DNA of 64,000 nucleotides, from assembly GCA_035048485.1 (NCBI GenBank), contig CM068585.1:13311501-13375500 (forward strand), in the 5' to 3' direction. The stretch is from Pteria penguin (taxonomy: Eukaryota; Mollusca; Bivalvia; Pterioida; Pteriidae). Below, one piece after another: positions 44,501 to 59,400 of the stretch (positions within the stretch are counted from its first letter, which is position 1; each line of letters starts with the position of its first letter). The notes under the pieces were generated by a model. It did no database searches, had not been told where the DNA came from, and saw nothing but the letters and a program-made list of their open reading frames with translations. The translations under genes and the position numbers were made by a program.

Positions 44501-47500
44501 TGTAGCAGTTCTTCACCCTAACGTGCACCATGGATTCTAGAGATACCCGTATAAAGTGTAGGAGTTGTTCACCCTATTAACGTGCACCATTGATTCTAGA
44601 GATACCCGTATAAAGTGTAGTAGTTGTTCACCCTATTAACGTGCACCATTGATTCTAGAGATACCCGTATAAAGTGTAGCAGTTGTTCACCCTATTAACG
44701 TGCACCATTGATTCTAGAGATACCCGTATAAAGTGTGGCAGTTGTTCACCCTATTAACATGCACCATTGATTCTAGAGATACCCGTATAAAGTGTAGCAG
44801 TTGTTCACCCTAACGTGCACCATTGATTCTAGAGATACCCGTATAAAATGTAACAGTTGTTCACCCTATTAACGTGCACCATTGATTCTAGAGATACCCG
44901 TATAAAGTGTAGCAGTTGTTCACACTATTAACGTGCACCATTCATTCTAGAGATACCCGTATAAAGTGTAGCCTTTATTCACTCAATTAACGTGCACCAT
45001 TGATTCTAGAGATACCCGTATAAAGTGTAGCAGTTGTTCACACTAGTAACGTGCACCATTGATTCTAGAGATACCCGTATAAAGTGTAACAGTTGTTCAT
45101 CCTATTAACGTGCACCATTGATTCTAGAGATAGCCGTATAAAGTGTAGGAGTTGTTCATCCTATTAACGTGCACCATTGAGTCTAGGGATACCAGTATAA
45201 AGTGTAACAGTTGTTCATCCTATTAACGTGCGTCATTGATTCTAGGGATACCCGTATAAAGTGTAGGAGTTGCTCACCCTATTAACGTGCACCATTGATT
45301 CTAGAGATACCCGTATGAAGTGTAGCAGTTGTTCACCCATTAACGTGCACCATTCATTCTAGAGATACCCGTATAAAGTGTAGCAGTTGTTTACCCTATT
45401 AACGAGCACAATTGATTCTAGAGATACCCGTATAAAGTGTATCAGTTGTTCACCCTAACGTGCTCCATTGATTCTAGAGATACCCTTATAAAGTGTAGCA
45501 GTTGTTCACCCTATTAACGTGCACCATTGATTCTAGAGATACCCGTATAAAGTGTAGCAGTTGTTCACCCTAACGAGCACCATTGATTCTAGAGATACCC
45601 GTATAAAATGTAGCAGTTGTTCACCCTAACGTGCACCATTGATTCTAGAGATACCCGTATGTAGCAGTTGTTCACCCTAACGTGCACCATGGATTCTAGA
45701 GATACCCGTATAAAGTGTAGCAGTTGTTCACCCTAACGTGCACCATTGATTCTAGAGATACCCGTATAAAGTGTAGCAGTTGTTCACCCTAACGTGCACC
45801 ATTGATTCCAGAGATACCCGTATAAAGTGTAGCAGTTGTTCATCACCCTAACGTGCACCATTGATTCTAGAGATACCTGTATGTAGCAGTTGTTCACCCT
45901 AACGTGCACCATTGATTCTAGAGATACCCGTATGTAGCAGTTGTTCACCCTAAGGTGCACCATTGATTCTAGAGATACCCGTATGTAGTAGTTGTTCACC
46001 CTAAGGAGCACCATTGATTCTAGAGATACCCGTATAAAATGTAGCAGTTGTTCACCCTAACGTGCACCATTGATTCTAGAGATACCCGTATGTAGCAGTT
46101 GTTCACCCTAACGTGCACCATGGATTCTAGAGATACCCGTATAAAGTGTAGGAGTTGTTCACCCTATTAACGTGCACCATTGATTCTAGAGATACCCGTA
46201 TAAAGTGTAGCAGTTGTTCACCCTATTAACGTGCACCATTGATTCTAGAGATACCCGTATAAAGTGTAGCAGTTGTTCACCCTATTAACGTGCACCATTG
46301 ATTCTAGAGATACCCGTATAAAGTGTGGCAGTTGTTCACCCTATTAACGTGCACCATTGATTCTAGAGATACCCGTATAAAGTGTAGCAGTTGTTCACCC
46401 TAACGTGCACCATTGATTCTAGAGATACCCGTATAAAGTGTAACAGTTGTTCACCCTATTAACGTGCACCATTGATTCTAGAGATACCCGTATAAAGTGT
46501 AGCAGTTGTTCACACTATTAACGTGCACCATTCATTCTAGAGATACCCGTATAAAGTGTAGCCTTTATTCACTCAATTAACGTGCACCATTGATTCTAGA
46601 GATACCCGTATAAAGTGTAGCAGTTGTTCACACTAGTAACGTGCACCATTGATTCTAGAGATACCCGTATAAAGTATAACAGTTGTTCATCCTATTAACG
46701 TGCACCATTGATTCTAGAGATAGCCGTATAAAGTGTAGGAGTTGTTCATCCTATTAACGTGCACCATTGAGTCTAGGGATACCAGTATAAAGTGTAACAG
46801 TTGTTCATCCTATTAACGTGCGTCATTGATTCTAGGGATACCCGTATAAAGTGTAGGAGTTGCTCACCCTATTAACGTGCACCATTGATTCTAGAGATAC
46901 CCGTATGAAGTGTAGCAGTTGTTCACCCCATTAACGTGCACCATTCATTCTAGAGATACCCGTATAAAGTGTAGCAGTTGTTTACCCTATTAACGAGCAC
47001 CATTGATTCTAGAGATACCCGTATAAAGTGTATCAGTTGTTCACCCTAACGTGCTCCATTGATTCTAGAGATACCCATATAAAGTGTAGCAGTTGTTCAC
47101 CCTATTAACGTGCACCATTGATTCTAGAGATACCCGTATAAAGTGTAGCAGTTGTTCACCCTAACGAGCACCATTGATTCTAGAGATACCCGTATAAAAT
47201 GTAGCATTTGTTCACCCTAACGTGCACCATTGATTCTAGAGATACCCGTATGTAGCAGTTGTGCACCCTAACGTGCACCATGGATTCTAGAGATACCCGT
47301 ATAAAGTGTAGCAGTTGTTCACCATAACGTGCACCATTGATTCTAGAGATACCCGTATAAAGTGTAGCAGTTGTTCACCCTAACGTGCACCATTGATTCC
47401 AGAGATACCCGTATAAAGTGTAGCAGTTGTTCACCCTAACGTGCACCATTGATTCTAGAGATACCTGTATGTAGCAGTTGTTCACCCTAACGTGCACCAT

Positions 47501-50500
47501 TGATTCTAGAGATACCCGTATGTAGCAGTTGTTCACCCTAAGGTGCACCATTGATTCTAGAGATACCCGTATGTAGTAGTTGTTCACCCTAACGAGCACC
47601 ATTGATTCTAGAGATACCCGTATAAAATGTAGCAGTTGTTCACCCTAACGTGCACCATTGATTCTAGAGATACCCATATGTAGCAGTTGTTCACCCTAAC
47701 GTGCACCATGGATTCTAGAGATACCCGTATAAAGTTTAGGAGTTGTTCACCCTAATAACGTGCACCATTGATTCTAGAGATACCCGTATAAAGTGTAGCA
47801 GTTGTTCACCCTATTAACGTGCACCATTGATTCTAGAGATACCCGTATAAAGTGTAGCAGTTGTTCACCCTATTAACGTGCAGCATTGATTCTAGAGATA
47901 CCCGTATAAAGTGTGGCAGTTGTTCACCCTATTAACGTGCACCATTGATTCTAGAGATACCCGTATAAAGTGTAGCAGTTGTTCACCCTAACGTGCACCA
48001 TTGATTCTAGAGATACCCGTATAATGTGTAACAGTTGTTCACCCTATTAACGTGCACCATTGATTCTAGAGATACCCGTATAAAGTGTAGCAGTTGTTCA
48101 CACTATTAACGTGCACCATTGATTCTAGAGATACCCGTATAAAGTGTAGCCTTTATTCACTCAATTAACGTGCACCATTGATTCTAGAGATACCCGTATA
48201 AAGTGTAGCAGTTGTTCACACTAGTAACGTGCACCATTGATTCTAGAGATACCCGTATAAAGTGTAACAGTTGTTCATCCTATTAACGTGCACCATTGAT
48301 TCTAGAGATAGCCGTATAAAGTGTAGGAGTTGTTCATCCTATTAACGTGCACCATTGAGTCTAGGGATACCAGTATAAAGTGTAACAGTTGTTCATCCTA
48401 TTAACGTGCGTCATTGATTCTAGGGATACCCGTATAAAGTGTAGGAGTTGCTCACCCTATTAACGTGCACCATTGATTCTAGAGATACCCGTATGAAGTG
48501 TAGCAGTTGTTCACCCCATTAACGTGCACCATTCATTCTAGAGATACCCGTATAAAGTGTAGCAGTTGTTTACCCTATTAACGAGCACCATTGATTCTAG
48601 AGATACCCGTATAAAGTGTATCAGTTGTTCACCCTAACGTGCTCCATTGATTCTAGAGATACCCATATAAAGTGTAGCAGTTGTTCACCCTATTAACGTG
48701 CACCATTAATTCTATAGATACCCGTATAAAGTGTAGCAGTTGTTCAGCCTATTAAAGTGCACCATTGATTCTAGAGATACCCGTATGAAGTGTAGCAGTT
48801 GTTCAGCCTATTAACGTGCACCATTGATTCTAGAGATACCCGTATGAAGTGTAGCAGTTGTTCACCCCATTAACGTGCACCATTCATTCTAGAGATACCC
48901 GTATAAAGTGTAGCAGTTGTTTACCCTATTAACGAGCACCATTGATTCTAGAGATACCCGTATGAAGTGTAGCAGTTGTTCACCCTAACGTGCTCCATTG
49001 ATTCTAGAGATACCCATATAAAGTGTAGCTGTTGTTCACCCTATTAACGTGCACCATTGATTCTAGAGATACCCGTATAAAGTGTAGCAGTTGTTCAGCC
49101 TATTAACGTGCACCATTGATTCTAGAGATACCCGTATGAAGTGTAGCAGTTGTTCAGCCTATTAACGTGCACCATTGATTCTAGAGATACCCGTATAAAG
49201 TGTAACAGTTTTTCACACTATTAACGTGCACGATTGATTCTAGAGATACCCGTATAAAGTGTAGCAGTTGTTTACCCTATTAACGTGCACCATTGATTCT
49301 AGAGATACCCGTATAAAGTGTAGGAGATGTTCACCCTATCAACTTGCACCATTGATTCTAGGGATACCCGTATAAAGTGTAGCAGTTGTTCACCCTATTA
49401 ACGTGCACCATTCATTCTAGAGATACCCGTATAAAGTGTAGCAGTTGTTCACACTATTAACGAGCACCATTCATTCTAGAGATACCCGTATAAAGTGTAG
49501 CAGTTGTTCACCCTATTAACGTGCACCAATCATTCTAGAGATAGCCGTATAAAGTGTAGCAGTTGTTTATCATATTAACGTGCACCATTGATTCTAGAGA
49601 TACCCGTATAAAGTGTAGCAGTTGTTCACCCTAACGTGCAGCATTGATTCTAAAGATACCCGTATAAAGTGTAGCAGTTATTCACTCTTTTAACGCGCAC
49701 CATTGATTCTAGAGATACCCGTATAAAGTGTAACAGTTTTTTCACACTATTAACGTGCACCATTGATTCTAGAGATACCCGTATAAAGTGTAGCAGTTGT
49801 TCAGCCTATTAACGTGCACCATTGATTCTAGAGATACCCGTATGAAGTGTAGCAGTTGTTCAGCCTATTAACGTGCACCATTGATTCTAGAGATACTCGT
49901 ATGAAGTGTAGTAGTTGCTCACCCTATTAACGTGCACCATTGATTCTAAAGATACCCGTATAACGTGTAGCAGTTGTTCACCCTAACGTGCACCATTGAT
50001 TCTAGAGATACCCGTATAAAGTGTAGCAGTTATTCACTCTTTTAACGTGCACCATTGATTCTAGAGATACCCGCATAAAGTGTAACAGTTTTTCACACTA
50101 TTAACGTGCACCATTGATTCTAGAGATACCCGTATAAAGTGTAGCAGTTGTTTACCCTATTAACGTGCACCATTGATTCTAGAGATACCCGTATAAAGTG
50201 TAGGAGATGTTCACCCTATCAACTTGCACCATTGATTCTAGGGATACCCGTATAAAGTGTAGCAGTTGTTCACCCTATTAACGTGCACCATTCATTCTAG
50301 AGATACCCGTATAAAGTGTAGAAGTTGTTCACACTATTAACGAGCACCATTCATTCTAGAGATACCCGTATAAAGTGTAGCAGTTGTTCACCATATTAAC
50401 GTGCACCAATCATTCTAGAGATAGCCGTATAAAGTGTAGCAGTTGTTTATCATATTAACGTGCACCATTGATTCTAGAGATACCCGTAAAAAGTGTAGCA

Positions 50501-53450
50501 GTTGTTCACCCTAACGTGCAGCATTGATTCTAGAGATACCCGTATAAAGTGTAGCAGTTGTTCACCCTATTAATGTGCACCATTGATTCTAGAGATACCC
50601 GTATAAAGTGTAGCAGTTGTTCACCCTATTAACGTGCACCATTGATTCTAGAGATACCCGTATAAAGTGTAGCAGTTGTTCACCCTATTAACGTGCAGCA
50701 TTGATTCTAGAGATACCCGTATAAAGTGTGGCAGTTGTTCACCCTATTAACGTGCACCATTGATTCTAGAGATACCCGTATAAAGTGTAGCAGTTGTTCA
50801 CCCTAACGTGCACCATTGATTCTAGAGATACCCGTATAATGTGTAACAGTTGTTCACCCTATTAACGTGCACCATTGATTCTAGAGATACCCGTATAAAG
50901 TGTAGCAGTTGTTCACACTATTAACGTGCACCATTGATTCTAGAGATACCCGTATAAAGTGTAGCCTTTATTCACTCAATTAACGTGCACCATTGATTCT
51001 AGAGATACCCGTATAAAGTGTAGCAGTTGTTCACACTAGTAACGTGCACCATTGATTCTAGAGATACCCGTATAAAGTGTAACAGTTGTTCATCCTATTA
51101 ACGTGCACCATTGATTCTAGAGATAGCCGTATAAAGTGTAGGAGTTGTTCATCCTATTAACGTGCACCATTGAGTCTAGGGATACCAGTATAAAGTGTAA
51201 CAGTTGTTCATCCTATTAACGTGCGTCATTGATTCTAGGGATACCCGTATAAAGTGTAGGAGTTGCTCACCCTATTAACGTGCACCATTGATTCTAGAGA
51301 TACCCGTATGAAGTGTAGCAGTTGTTCACCCCATTAACGTGCACCATTCATTCTAGAGATACCCGTATAAAGTGTAGCAGTTGTTTACCCTATTAACGAG
51401 CACCATTGATTCTAGAGATACCCGTATAAAGTGTATCAGTTGTTCACCCTAACGTGCTCCATTGATTCTAGAGATACCCATATAAAGTGTAGCAGTTGTT
51501 CACCCTATTAACGTGCACCATTAATTCTATAGATACCCGTATAAAGTGTAGCAGTTGTTCAGCCTATTAAAGTGCACCATTGATTCTAGAGATACCCGTA
51601 TGAAGTGTAGCAGTTGTTCAGCCTATTAACGTGCACCATTGATTCTAGAGATACCCGTATGAAGTGTAGCAGTTGTTCACCCCATTAACGTGCACCATTC
51701 ATTCTAGAGATACCCGTATAAAGTGTAGCAGTTGTTTACCCTATTAACGAGCACCATTGATTCTAGAGATACCCGTATGAAGTGTAGCAGTTGTTCACCC
51801 TAACGTGCTCCATTGATTCTAGAGATACCCATATAAAGTGTAGCTGTTGTTCACCCTATTAACGTGCACCATTGATTCTAGAGATACCCGTATAAAGTGT
51901 AGCAGTTGTTCAGCCTATTAACGTGCACCATTGATTCTAGAGATACCCGTATGAAGTGTAGCAGTTGTTCAGCCTATTAACGTGCACCATTGATTCTAGA
52001 GATACCCGTATAAAGTGTAACAGTTTTTCACACTATTAACGTGCACGATTGATTCTAGAGATACCCGTATAAAGTGTAGCAGTTGTTTACCCTATTAACG
52101 TGCACCATTGATTCTAGAGATACCCGTATAAAGTGTAGGAGATGTTCACCCTATCAACTTGCACCATTGATTCTAGGGATACCCGTATAAAGTGTAGCAG
52201 TTGTTCACCCTATTAACGTGCACCATTCATTCTAGAGATACCCGTATAAAGTGTAGCAGTTGTTCACACTATTAACGAGCACCATTCATTCTAGAGATAC
52301 CCGTATAAAGTGTAGCAGTTGTTCACCCTATTAACGTGCACCAATCATTCTAGAGATAGCCGTATAAAGTGTAGCAGTTGTTTATCATATTAACGTGCAC
52401 CATTGATTCTAGAGATACCCGTATAAAGTGTAGCAGTTGTTCACCCTAACGTGCAGCATTGATTCTAAAGATACCCGTATAAAGTGTAGCAGTTATTCAC
52501 TCTTTTAACGCGCACCATTGATTCTAGAGATACCCGTATAAAGTGTAACAGTTTTTCACACTATTAACGTGCACCATTGATTCTAGAGATACCCGTATAA
52601 AGTGTAGCAGTTGTTCAGCCTATTAACGTGCACCATTGATTCTAGAGATACCCGTATGAAGTGTAGCAGTTGTTCAGCCTATTAACGTGCACCATTGATT
52701 CTAGAGATACTCGTATGAAGTGTAGTAGTTGCTCACCCTATTAACGTGCACCATTGATTCTAAAGATACCCGTATAACGTGTAGCAGTTGTTCACCCTAA
52801 CGTGCACCATTGATTCTAGAGATACCCGTATAAAGTGTAGCAGTTATTCACTCTTTTAACGTGCACCATTGATTCTAGAGATACCCGCATAAAGTGTAAC
52901 AGTTTTTCACACTATTAACGTGCACCATTGATTCTAGAGATACCCGTATAAAGTGTAGCAGTTGTTTACCCTATTAACGTGCACCATTGATTCTAGAGAT
53001 ACCCGTATAAAGTGTAGGAGATGTTCACCCTATCAACTTGCACCATTGATTCTAGGGATACCCGTATAAAGTGTAGCAGTTGTTCACCCTATTAACGTGC
53101 ACCATTCATTCTAGAGATACCCGTATAAAGTGTAGAAGTTGTTCACACTATTAACGAGCACCATTCATTCTAGAGATACCCGTATAAAGTGTAGCAGTTG
53201 TTCACCATATTAACGTGCACCAATCATTCTAGAGATAGCCGTATAAAGTGTAGCAGTTGTTTATCATATTAACGTGCACCATTGATTCTAGAGATACCCG
53301 TAAAAAGTGTAGCAGTTGTTCACCCTAACGTGCAGCATTGATTCTAGAGATACCCGTATAAAGTGTAGCAGTTGTTCACCCTATTAATGTGCACCATTGA
53401 TTCTAGAGATACCCGTATAAAGTGTAGCAGTTGTTCACCCTATTAACGTG
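44500..53450. repeat. Satellite array, middle block: 59-bp units with long higher-order repeats
   Basis: Units here mostly carry ATT in CACCCTATTAACG, making them 59 bp. Marker variants recur at fixed distances: AAGTGTGGCAG at 44731, 46321 and 47909 (about 1590 bp) and again at 50724 (2815 bp), and ATTAAAGTGC at 48751 and 51566 (2815 bp). Long stretches are thus near-identical copies of multi-unit blocks. Confidence 0.95.
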
Positions 53451-56400
53451 CACCAGTGATTCTAGAGATACCCGTATTAAGTGTAGCAGTTGTTCACCCT
53501 ATTAACGTGCACCATTGATTCTAGAGATACCCGTATGAAGTGTAGCAGTTGTTCACCCTAACGTGCACCATTCATTCTAGAGATACCCGTATAAAGTGCA
53601 GCAGATGTTCACCCTATTAACGTGCACCATTGATTCTAGAGATATCCGTATAAAGTGTAATAGTTGTTCACCCTACTAACGTGCACCATTGATTCTAGAG
53701 ATACCCGTATAAAGCGTATCAGTTGTTCACCCTAACGTGCACCATTGATTCTAGAGATACCCGTATAAAATGTAACAGTTGTTCACCCCATTAACGTGCA
53801 CCATTGATTCTAGAGATACCCGTATAAAGTGTAGCAGTTGTTCAGCCTATTAACGTGCACCATTGATTCTAGACATACCCGTATAAAGTGTAGCAGTTGT
53901 TCACCCTAACGTGCACCATTGATTCTATAGATACCCGTATAAAGTGTAGCAGTTGTTCACCCTATTAACGTGCACCATTAATTCTAGAGATACCGGTATA
54001 GAGTGTAGCAGTTGTTTTCCCTATTTACGTGCACCATTGATTCTAGAGATACCCGTATAAAGTGTAGCAGTTGTTCACCCTAACGTGCACCATTGATTCT
54101 AGAGATACCCGTATAAAGTGTAGCAGTTATTCACTCTTTTAACGTGCACCATTGATTCTAGAGATACCCGTATAAAGTGTAACAGTTTTTCACACTATTA
54201 ACGTGCACCATTGATTCTAGAGATACCCGTATAAAGTGTAGCAGTTGTTTACCCTATTAACGTGCACCATTGATTCTAGAGATACCCGTATAAAGTGTAG
54301 GAGATGTTCACCCTGTCAACTTGCACCATTGATTCTAGGGATACCCGTATAAAGTGTAGCAGTTGTTCACCCTATTAACGTGCACCATTCATTCTAGAGA
54401 TACCCGTATAAAGTGTAGCAGTTGTTCAGACTATTAACGAGCACCATTCATTCTAGAGATACCCGTATAAAGTGTAGCAGTTGTTCACCCTATTAACGTG
54501 CACCAATCATTCTAGAGATAGCCGTATAAAGTGTAGCAGTTGTTTATCATATTAACGTGCACCATTGATTCTAGAGATACCCGTATAAAGTGTAGCAGTT
54601 GTTCACCCTAATGTGGAGCATTGATTCTAGAGATACCCGTATAAAGTGTAGCAGTTGTTCACCCTATTAATGTGCACCATTGATTCTAGAGATACCCGTA
54701 TAAAGTGTAGCAGTTGTTCACCCTATTAACGTGCACCAGTGATTCTAGAGATACCCGTATTAAGTGTAGCAGTTGTTCACCCTATTAACGTGCACCATTG
54801 ATTCTAGAGATACCCGTATGAAGTGTAGCAGTTGTTCACCCTAACGTGCACCATTCATTCTAGAGATACCCGTATAAAGTGCAGCAGATGTTCACCCTAT
54901 TAACGTGCACCATTGATTCTAGACATATCCGTATAAAGTGTAATAGTTGTTCACCCTACTAACGTGCACCATTGATTCTAGAGATACCCGTATAAAGCGT
55001 ATCAGTTGTTCACCCTAACGTGCACCATTGATTCTAGAGATACCCGTATAAAATGTAACAGTTGTTCACCCCATTAACGTGCACCATTGATTCTAGAGAT
55101 ACCCGTATAAAGTGTAGCAGTTGTTCAGCCTATTAACGTGCACCATTGATTCTAGACATACCCGTATAAAGTGTAGCAGTTGTTCACCCTAACGTGCACC
55201 ATTGATTCTATAGATACCCGTATAAAGTGTAGCAGTTGTTCACCCTATTAACGTGCACCATTAATTCTAGAGATACCGGTATAGAGTGTAGCAGTTGTTT
55301 TCCCTATTTACGTGCACCATTGATTCTAGAGATACCCGTATAAAGTGTAGCAGTTGTTCAGCCTATTAACGTGCACCATTGATTCTAGAGATACCCGTAT
55401 GAAGTGTAGTAGTTGCTCACCCTATTAACGTGCACCATTGATTCTAAAGATACTCGTATAAAGTGTAGCAGTTGTTCACCCTAACGTGCAGCATTGATTC
55501 TAAAGATACCCGTATAAAGTGTAGCAGTTATTCACTCTTTTAACGCGCACCATTGATTCTAGAGATACCCGTATAAAGTGTAACAGTTGTTCACACTATT
55601 AACGTGCACCATTGATTCTAGAGATACCCGTATAAAGTGTAGCAGTTGTTCACCCCATTAACGTGCACCATTCATTCTAGAGATACCCGTATAAAGTGTA
55701 GCAGTTGTTTACCCTATTAACGAGCACCATTGATTCTAGAGATACCCGTATAAAGTGTAGCAGTTGTTCACACTATTAACGTGCACCATTCATTCTAGAG
55801 ATACCCGTATAAAGTGTAGCCTTTATTCACTCCATTAACGTGCACCATTGATTCTAGAGATACCCGTATAAAGTGTAGCAGTTGTTCACACTAGTAACGT
55901 GCACCATTGATTCTAGAGATACCCGTATAAAGTGTAACAGTTGTTCATCCTATTAACGTGCACCATTGATTGTAGAGATAGCCGTATAAAGTGTAGCAGT
56001 TGTTCAGCCTATTAACGTGCACCATTGATTCTAGAGATACTCGTATGAAGTGTAGTAGTTGCTCACCCTATTAACTTGCACCATTGATTCTAGGGATACC
56101 CGTATAAAGTGTAGCAGTTGTTCACCCTATTAACGTGCACCAATCATTCTAGAGATACCCGTATAAAGTGTAGCAGTTGTTCACACTATTAACGAGCACC
56201 ATTCATTCTAGAGATACCCGTATAAAGTGTAGCAGTTGTTCACCCTATTAACGTGCACCATTCATTCTAGAGATAGCCGTATAAAGTGTAGCAGTTGTTT
56301 ATCATATTAACGTGCACCATTGATTCTAGAGATACCCGTATAAAGTGTAGCAGTTGTTCACCCTAACGTGCAGCATTGATTCTAGAGATACCCGTATAAG

Positions 56401-59400
56401 GTGTAGCAGTTGTTCACCCTATTAATGTGCACCATTGATTCTAGAGATACCCGTATAAAGTGTAGCAGTTGTTCACCCTATTAACGTGCACCAGTGATTC
56501 TAGAGATACCCGTATTAAGTGTAGCAGTTGTTCACCCTATTAACGTGCACCATTGATTCTAGAGATACCCGTATGAAGTGTAGCAGTTGTTCACCCTAAC
56601 GTGCACCATTGATTCTAGAGATACCCGTATAAAGTGTAGCAGATGTTCACCCTATTAACGTGCACCATTGATTCTAGAGATATCCGTATAAAGTGTAATA
56701 GTTGTTCACCCTACTAACGTGCACCATTGATTCTAGAGATACCCGTATAAAGCGTATCAGTTGTTCACCCTAACGTGCACCATTGATTCTAGAGATACCC
56801 GTATAAAGTGTAACAGTTGTTTACCCTATTAACGTGCACCATTGATTCTAGAGATACCCGTATAAAGTGTAGCAGTTGTTCAGCCTATTAACGTGCACCA
56901 TTGATTCTAGACATACCCGTATAAAGTGTAGCAGTTGTTCACCCTAACGTGCACCATTGATTCTATAGATACCCGTATAAAGTGTAGCAGTTGTTCACCC
57001 TATTAACGTGCACCATTAATTCTAGAGATACCGGTATAGAGTGTAGCAGTTGTTTTCCCTATTTACGTGCACCATTGATTCTAGAGATACCCGTATAAAG
57101 TGTAGCAGTTGTTCAGCCTATTAACGTGCACCATTGATTCTAAAGATACTCGTATAAAGTGTAGCAGTTGTTCACCCTAACGTGCAGCATTGATTCTAAA
57201 GATACCCGTATAAAGTGTAGAAGTTATTCACTCTTTTAACGCGCACCATTGATTCTAGAGATACCCGTATAAAGTGTAACAGTTGTTCACACTATTATCG
57301 TGCACCATTGATTCTAGAGATACCCGTATAAAGTGTAACAGTTTTTCACACTATTAACGTGCACCATTCATTCTAGAGATACCCGTATAAAGTGTAGCAG
57401 TTGTTTATCCTATTAACGTGCACCATTGATTCTAGAGATACCCGTATAAAGTGTAGCAGTTGTTCACCCTATTAACGTGCACCATTGATTCTAGAGATAC
57501 CCGTATAAAGTGTAGGAGATGTTCACCCTATTAACTTGCACCATTGATTCTAGAGATATCCGTATAAAGTGTAATAGTTGTTCACCCTACTAACGTGCAC
57601 CATTGATTCTAGAGATACCCGTATAAAGTGTAGCAGTTGTTCAGCCTATTAACGTGAACCATTGATTCTAAAGATACTCGTATAAAGTGTAGCAGTTGTT
57701 CACCCTAACGTGCAGCATTGATTCTAAAGATACCCGTATAAAGTGTAGAAGTTATTCACTCTTTTAACGCGCACCATTGATTCTAGAGATACCCGTATAA
57801 AGTGTAACAGTTGTTCACACTATTAACGTGCACCATTGATTCTAGAGATACCCGTATAAAGTGTAACAGTTTTTCACACTATTAACGTGCACCATTCATT
57901 CTAGAGATACCCGTATAAAGTGTAGCAGTTGTTTACCCTATTAACGTGCACCATTGATTCTAGAGATACCCGTATAAAGTGTAGCAGTTGTTCACCCTAT
58001 TAACGTGCACCATTCATTCTAGAGATACCCGTATAAAGTGTAGGAGATGTTCACCCTATTAACTTGCACCATTGATTCTAGGGATACCCGTATAAAGTGT
58101 AGCAGTTGTTCACCCTATTAACGTGCACCATTCATTCTAGAGATACCCGTATAAAGTGTAGCAGTTGTTTACACTATTAACGAGCACCATTCATTCTAGA
58201 GATACCCGTATAAAGTGTAGCAGTTGTTCACCCTATTAACGTGCACCATTCATTCTAGAGATAGCCGTATAAAGTGTAGCAGTTGTTTATCATATTAACG
58301 TGCACCATTGATTCTAGAGATACCCGTATAAAGTGTAGCAGTTGTTCACCCTAACGTGCAGCATTGATTCTAGAGATACCCGTATAAAGTGTAGCAGTTG
58401 TTCACCCTATTAATGTGCACCATTGATTCTAGAGATACCCGTATAAAGTGTAGCAGTTGTTCACCCTATTAACGTGCACCAGTGATTCTAGACATACCCG
58501 TATAAAGTGTAGCAGTTGTTCACCCTAACGTGCACCATTGATTCTATAGATACCCGTATAAAGTGTAGCAGTTGTTCACCCTATTAACGTGCACCATTAA
58601 TTCTAGAGATACCGGTATAGAGTGTAGCAGTTGTTTTCCCTATTTACGTGCACCATTGAATCTAGAGATACCCGTATAAAGTGTAGCAGTTGTTCAGCCT
58701 ATTAACGTGCACCATTGATTCTAGAGATACCCGTATGAAGTGTAGTAGTTGCTCACCCTATTAACGTGCACCATTGATTCTAAAGATACTCGTATAAAGT
58801 GTAGCAGTTGTTCACCCTAACGTGCAGCATTGATTCTAAAGAGACCCGTATAAAGTGTAGCAGTTATTCACTCTTTTAACGCCCACCATTGATTCTAGAG
58901 ATACCCGTATAAAGTGTAACAGTTGTTCACACTATTAACGTGCACCATTGATTCTAGAGATACCCGTATAAAGTGTAGCAGTTGCTCACCCCATTAACGT
59001 GCACCATTCATTCTAGAGATACCCGTATAAAGTGTAGCAGTTGTTTACCCTATTAACGAGCACCATTCATTCTAGAGATACCCGTATAAAGTGTAGCAGT
59101 TGTTCACACTATTAACGTGCACCATTCATTCTAGAGATACCCGTATAAAGTGTAGCCTTTATTCACTCAATTAACGTGCACCATTGATTCTAGAGATACC
59201 CGTATAAAGTGTAGCAGTTGTTCACACTAGTAACGTGCACCATTGATTCTAGAGATACCCGTATAAAGTGTAGCAGTTGTTCACCCCATTAATGTGTACC
59301 ATTGATTCTAGAGATACCCGTATTAAGTGTAGCAGTTGTTCACCCTATTAACGTGCACCATTGATTCTAGAGATACCCGTATGAAGTGTAGCAGTTGTTC

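Noticed and set aside
41350..47602. Repeated 75-76-aa minus-strand frames (MVLVRVNNYYIRV type) in the satellite
   Set aside because: They are translations of the tandem unit; unit lengths of 56 and 59 bp break any frame within a few units.
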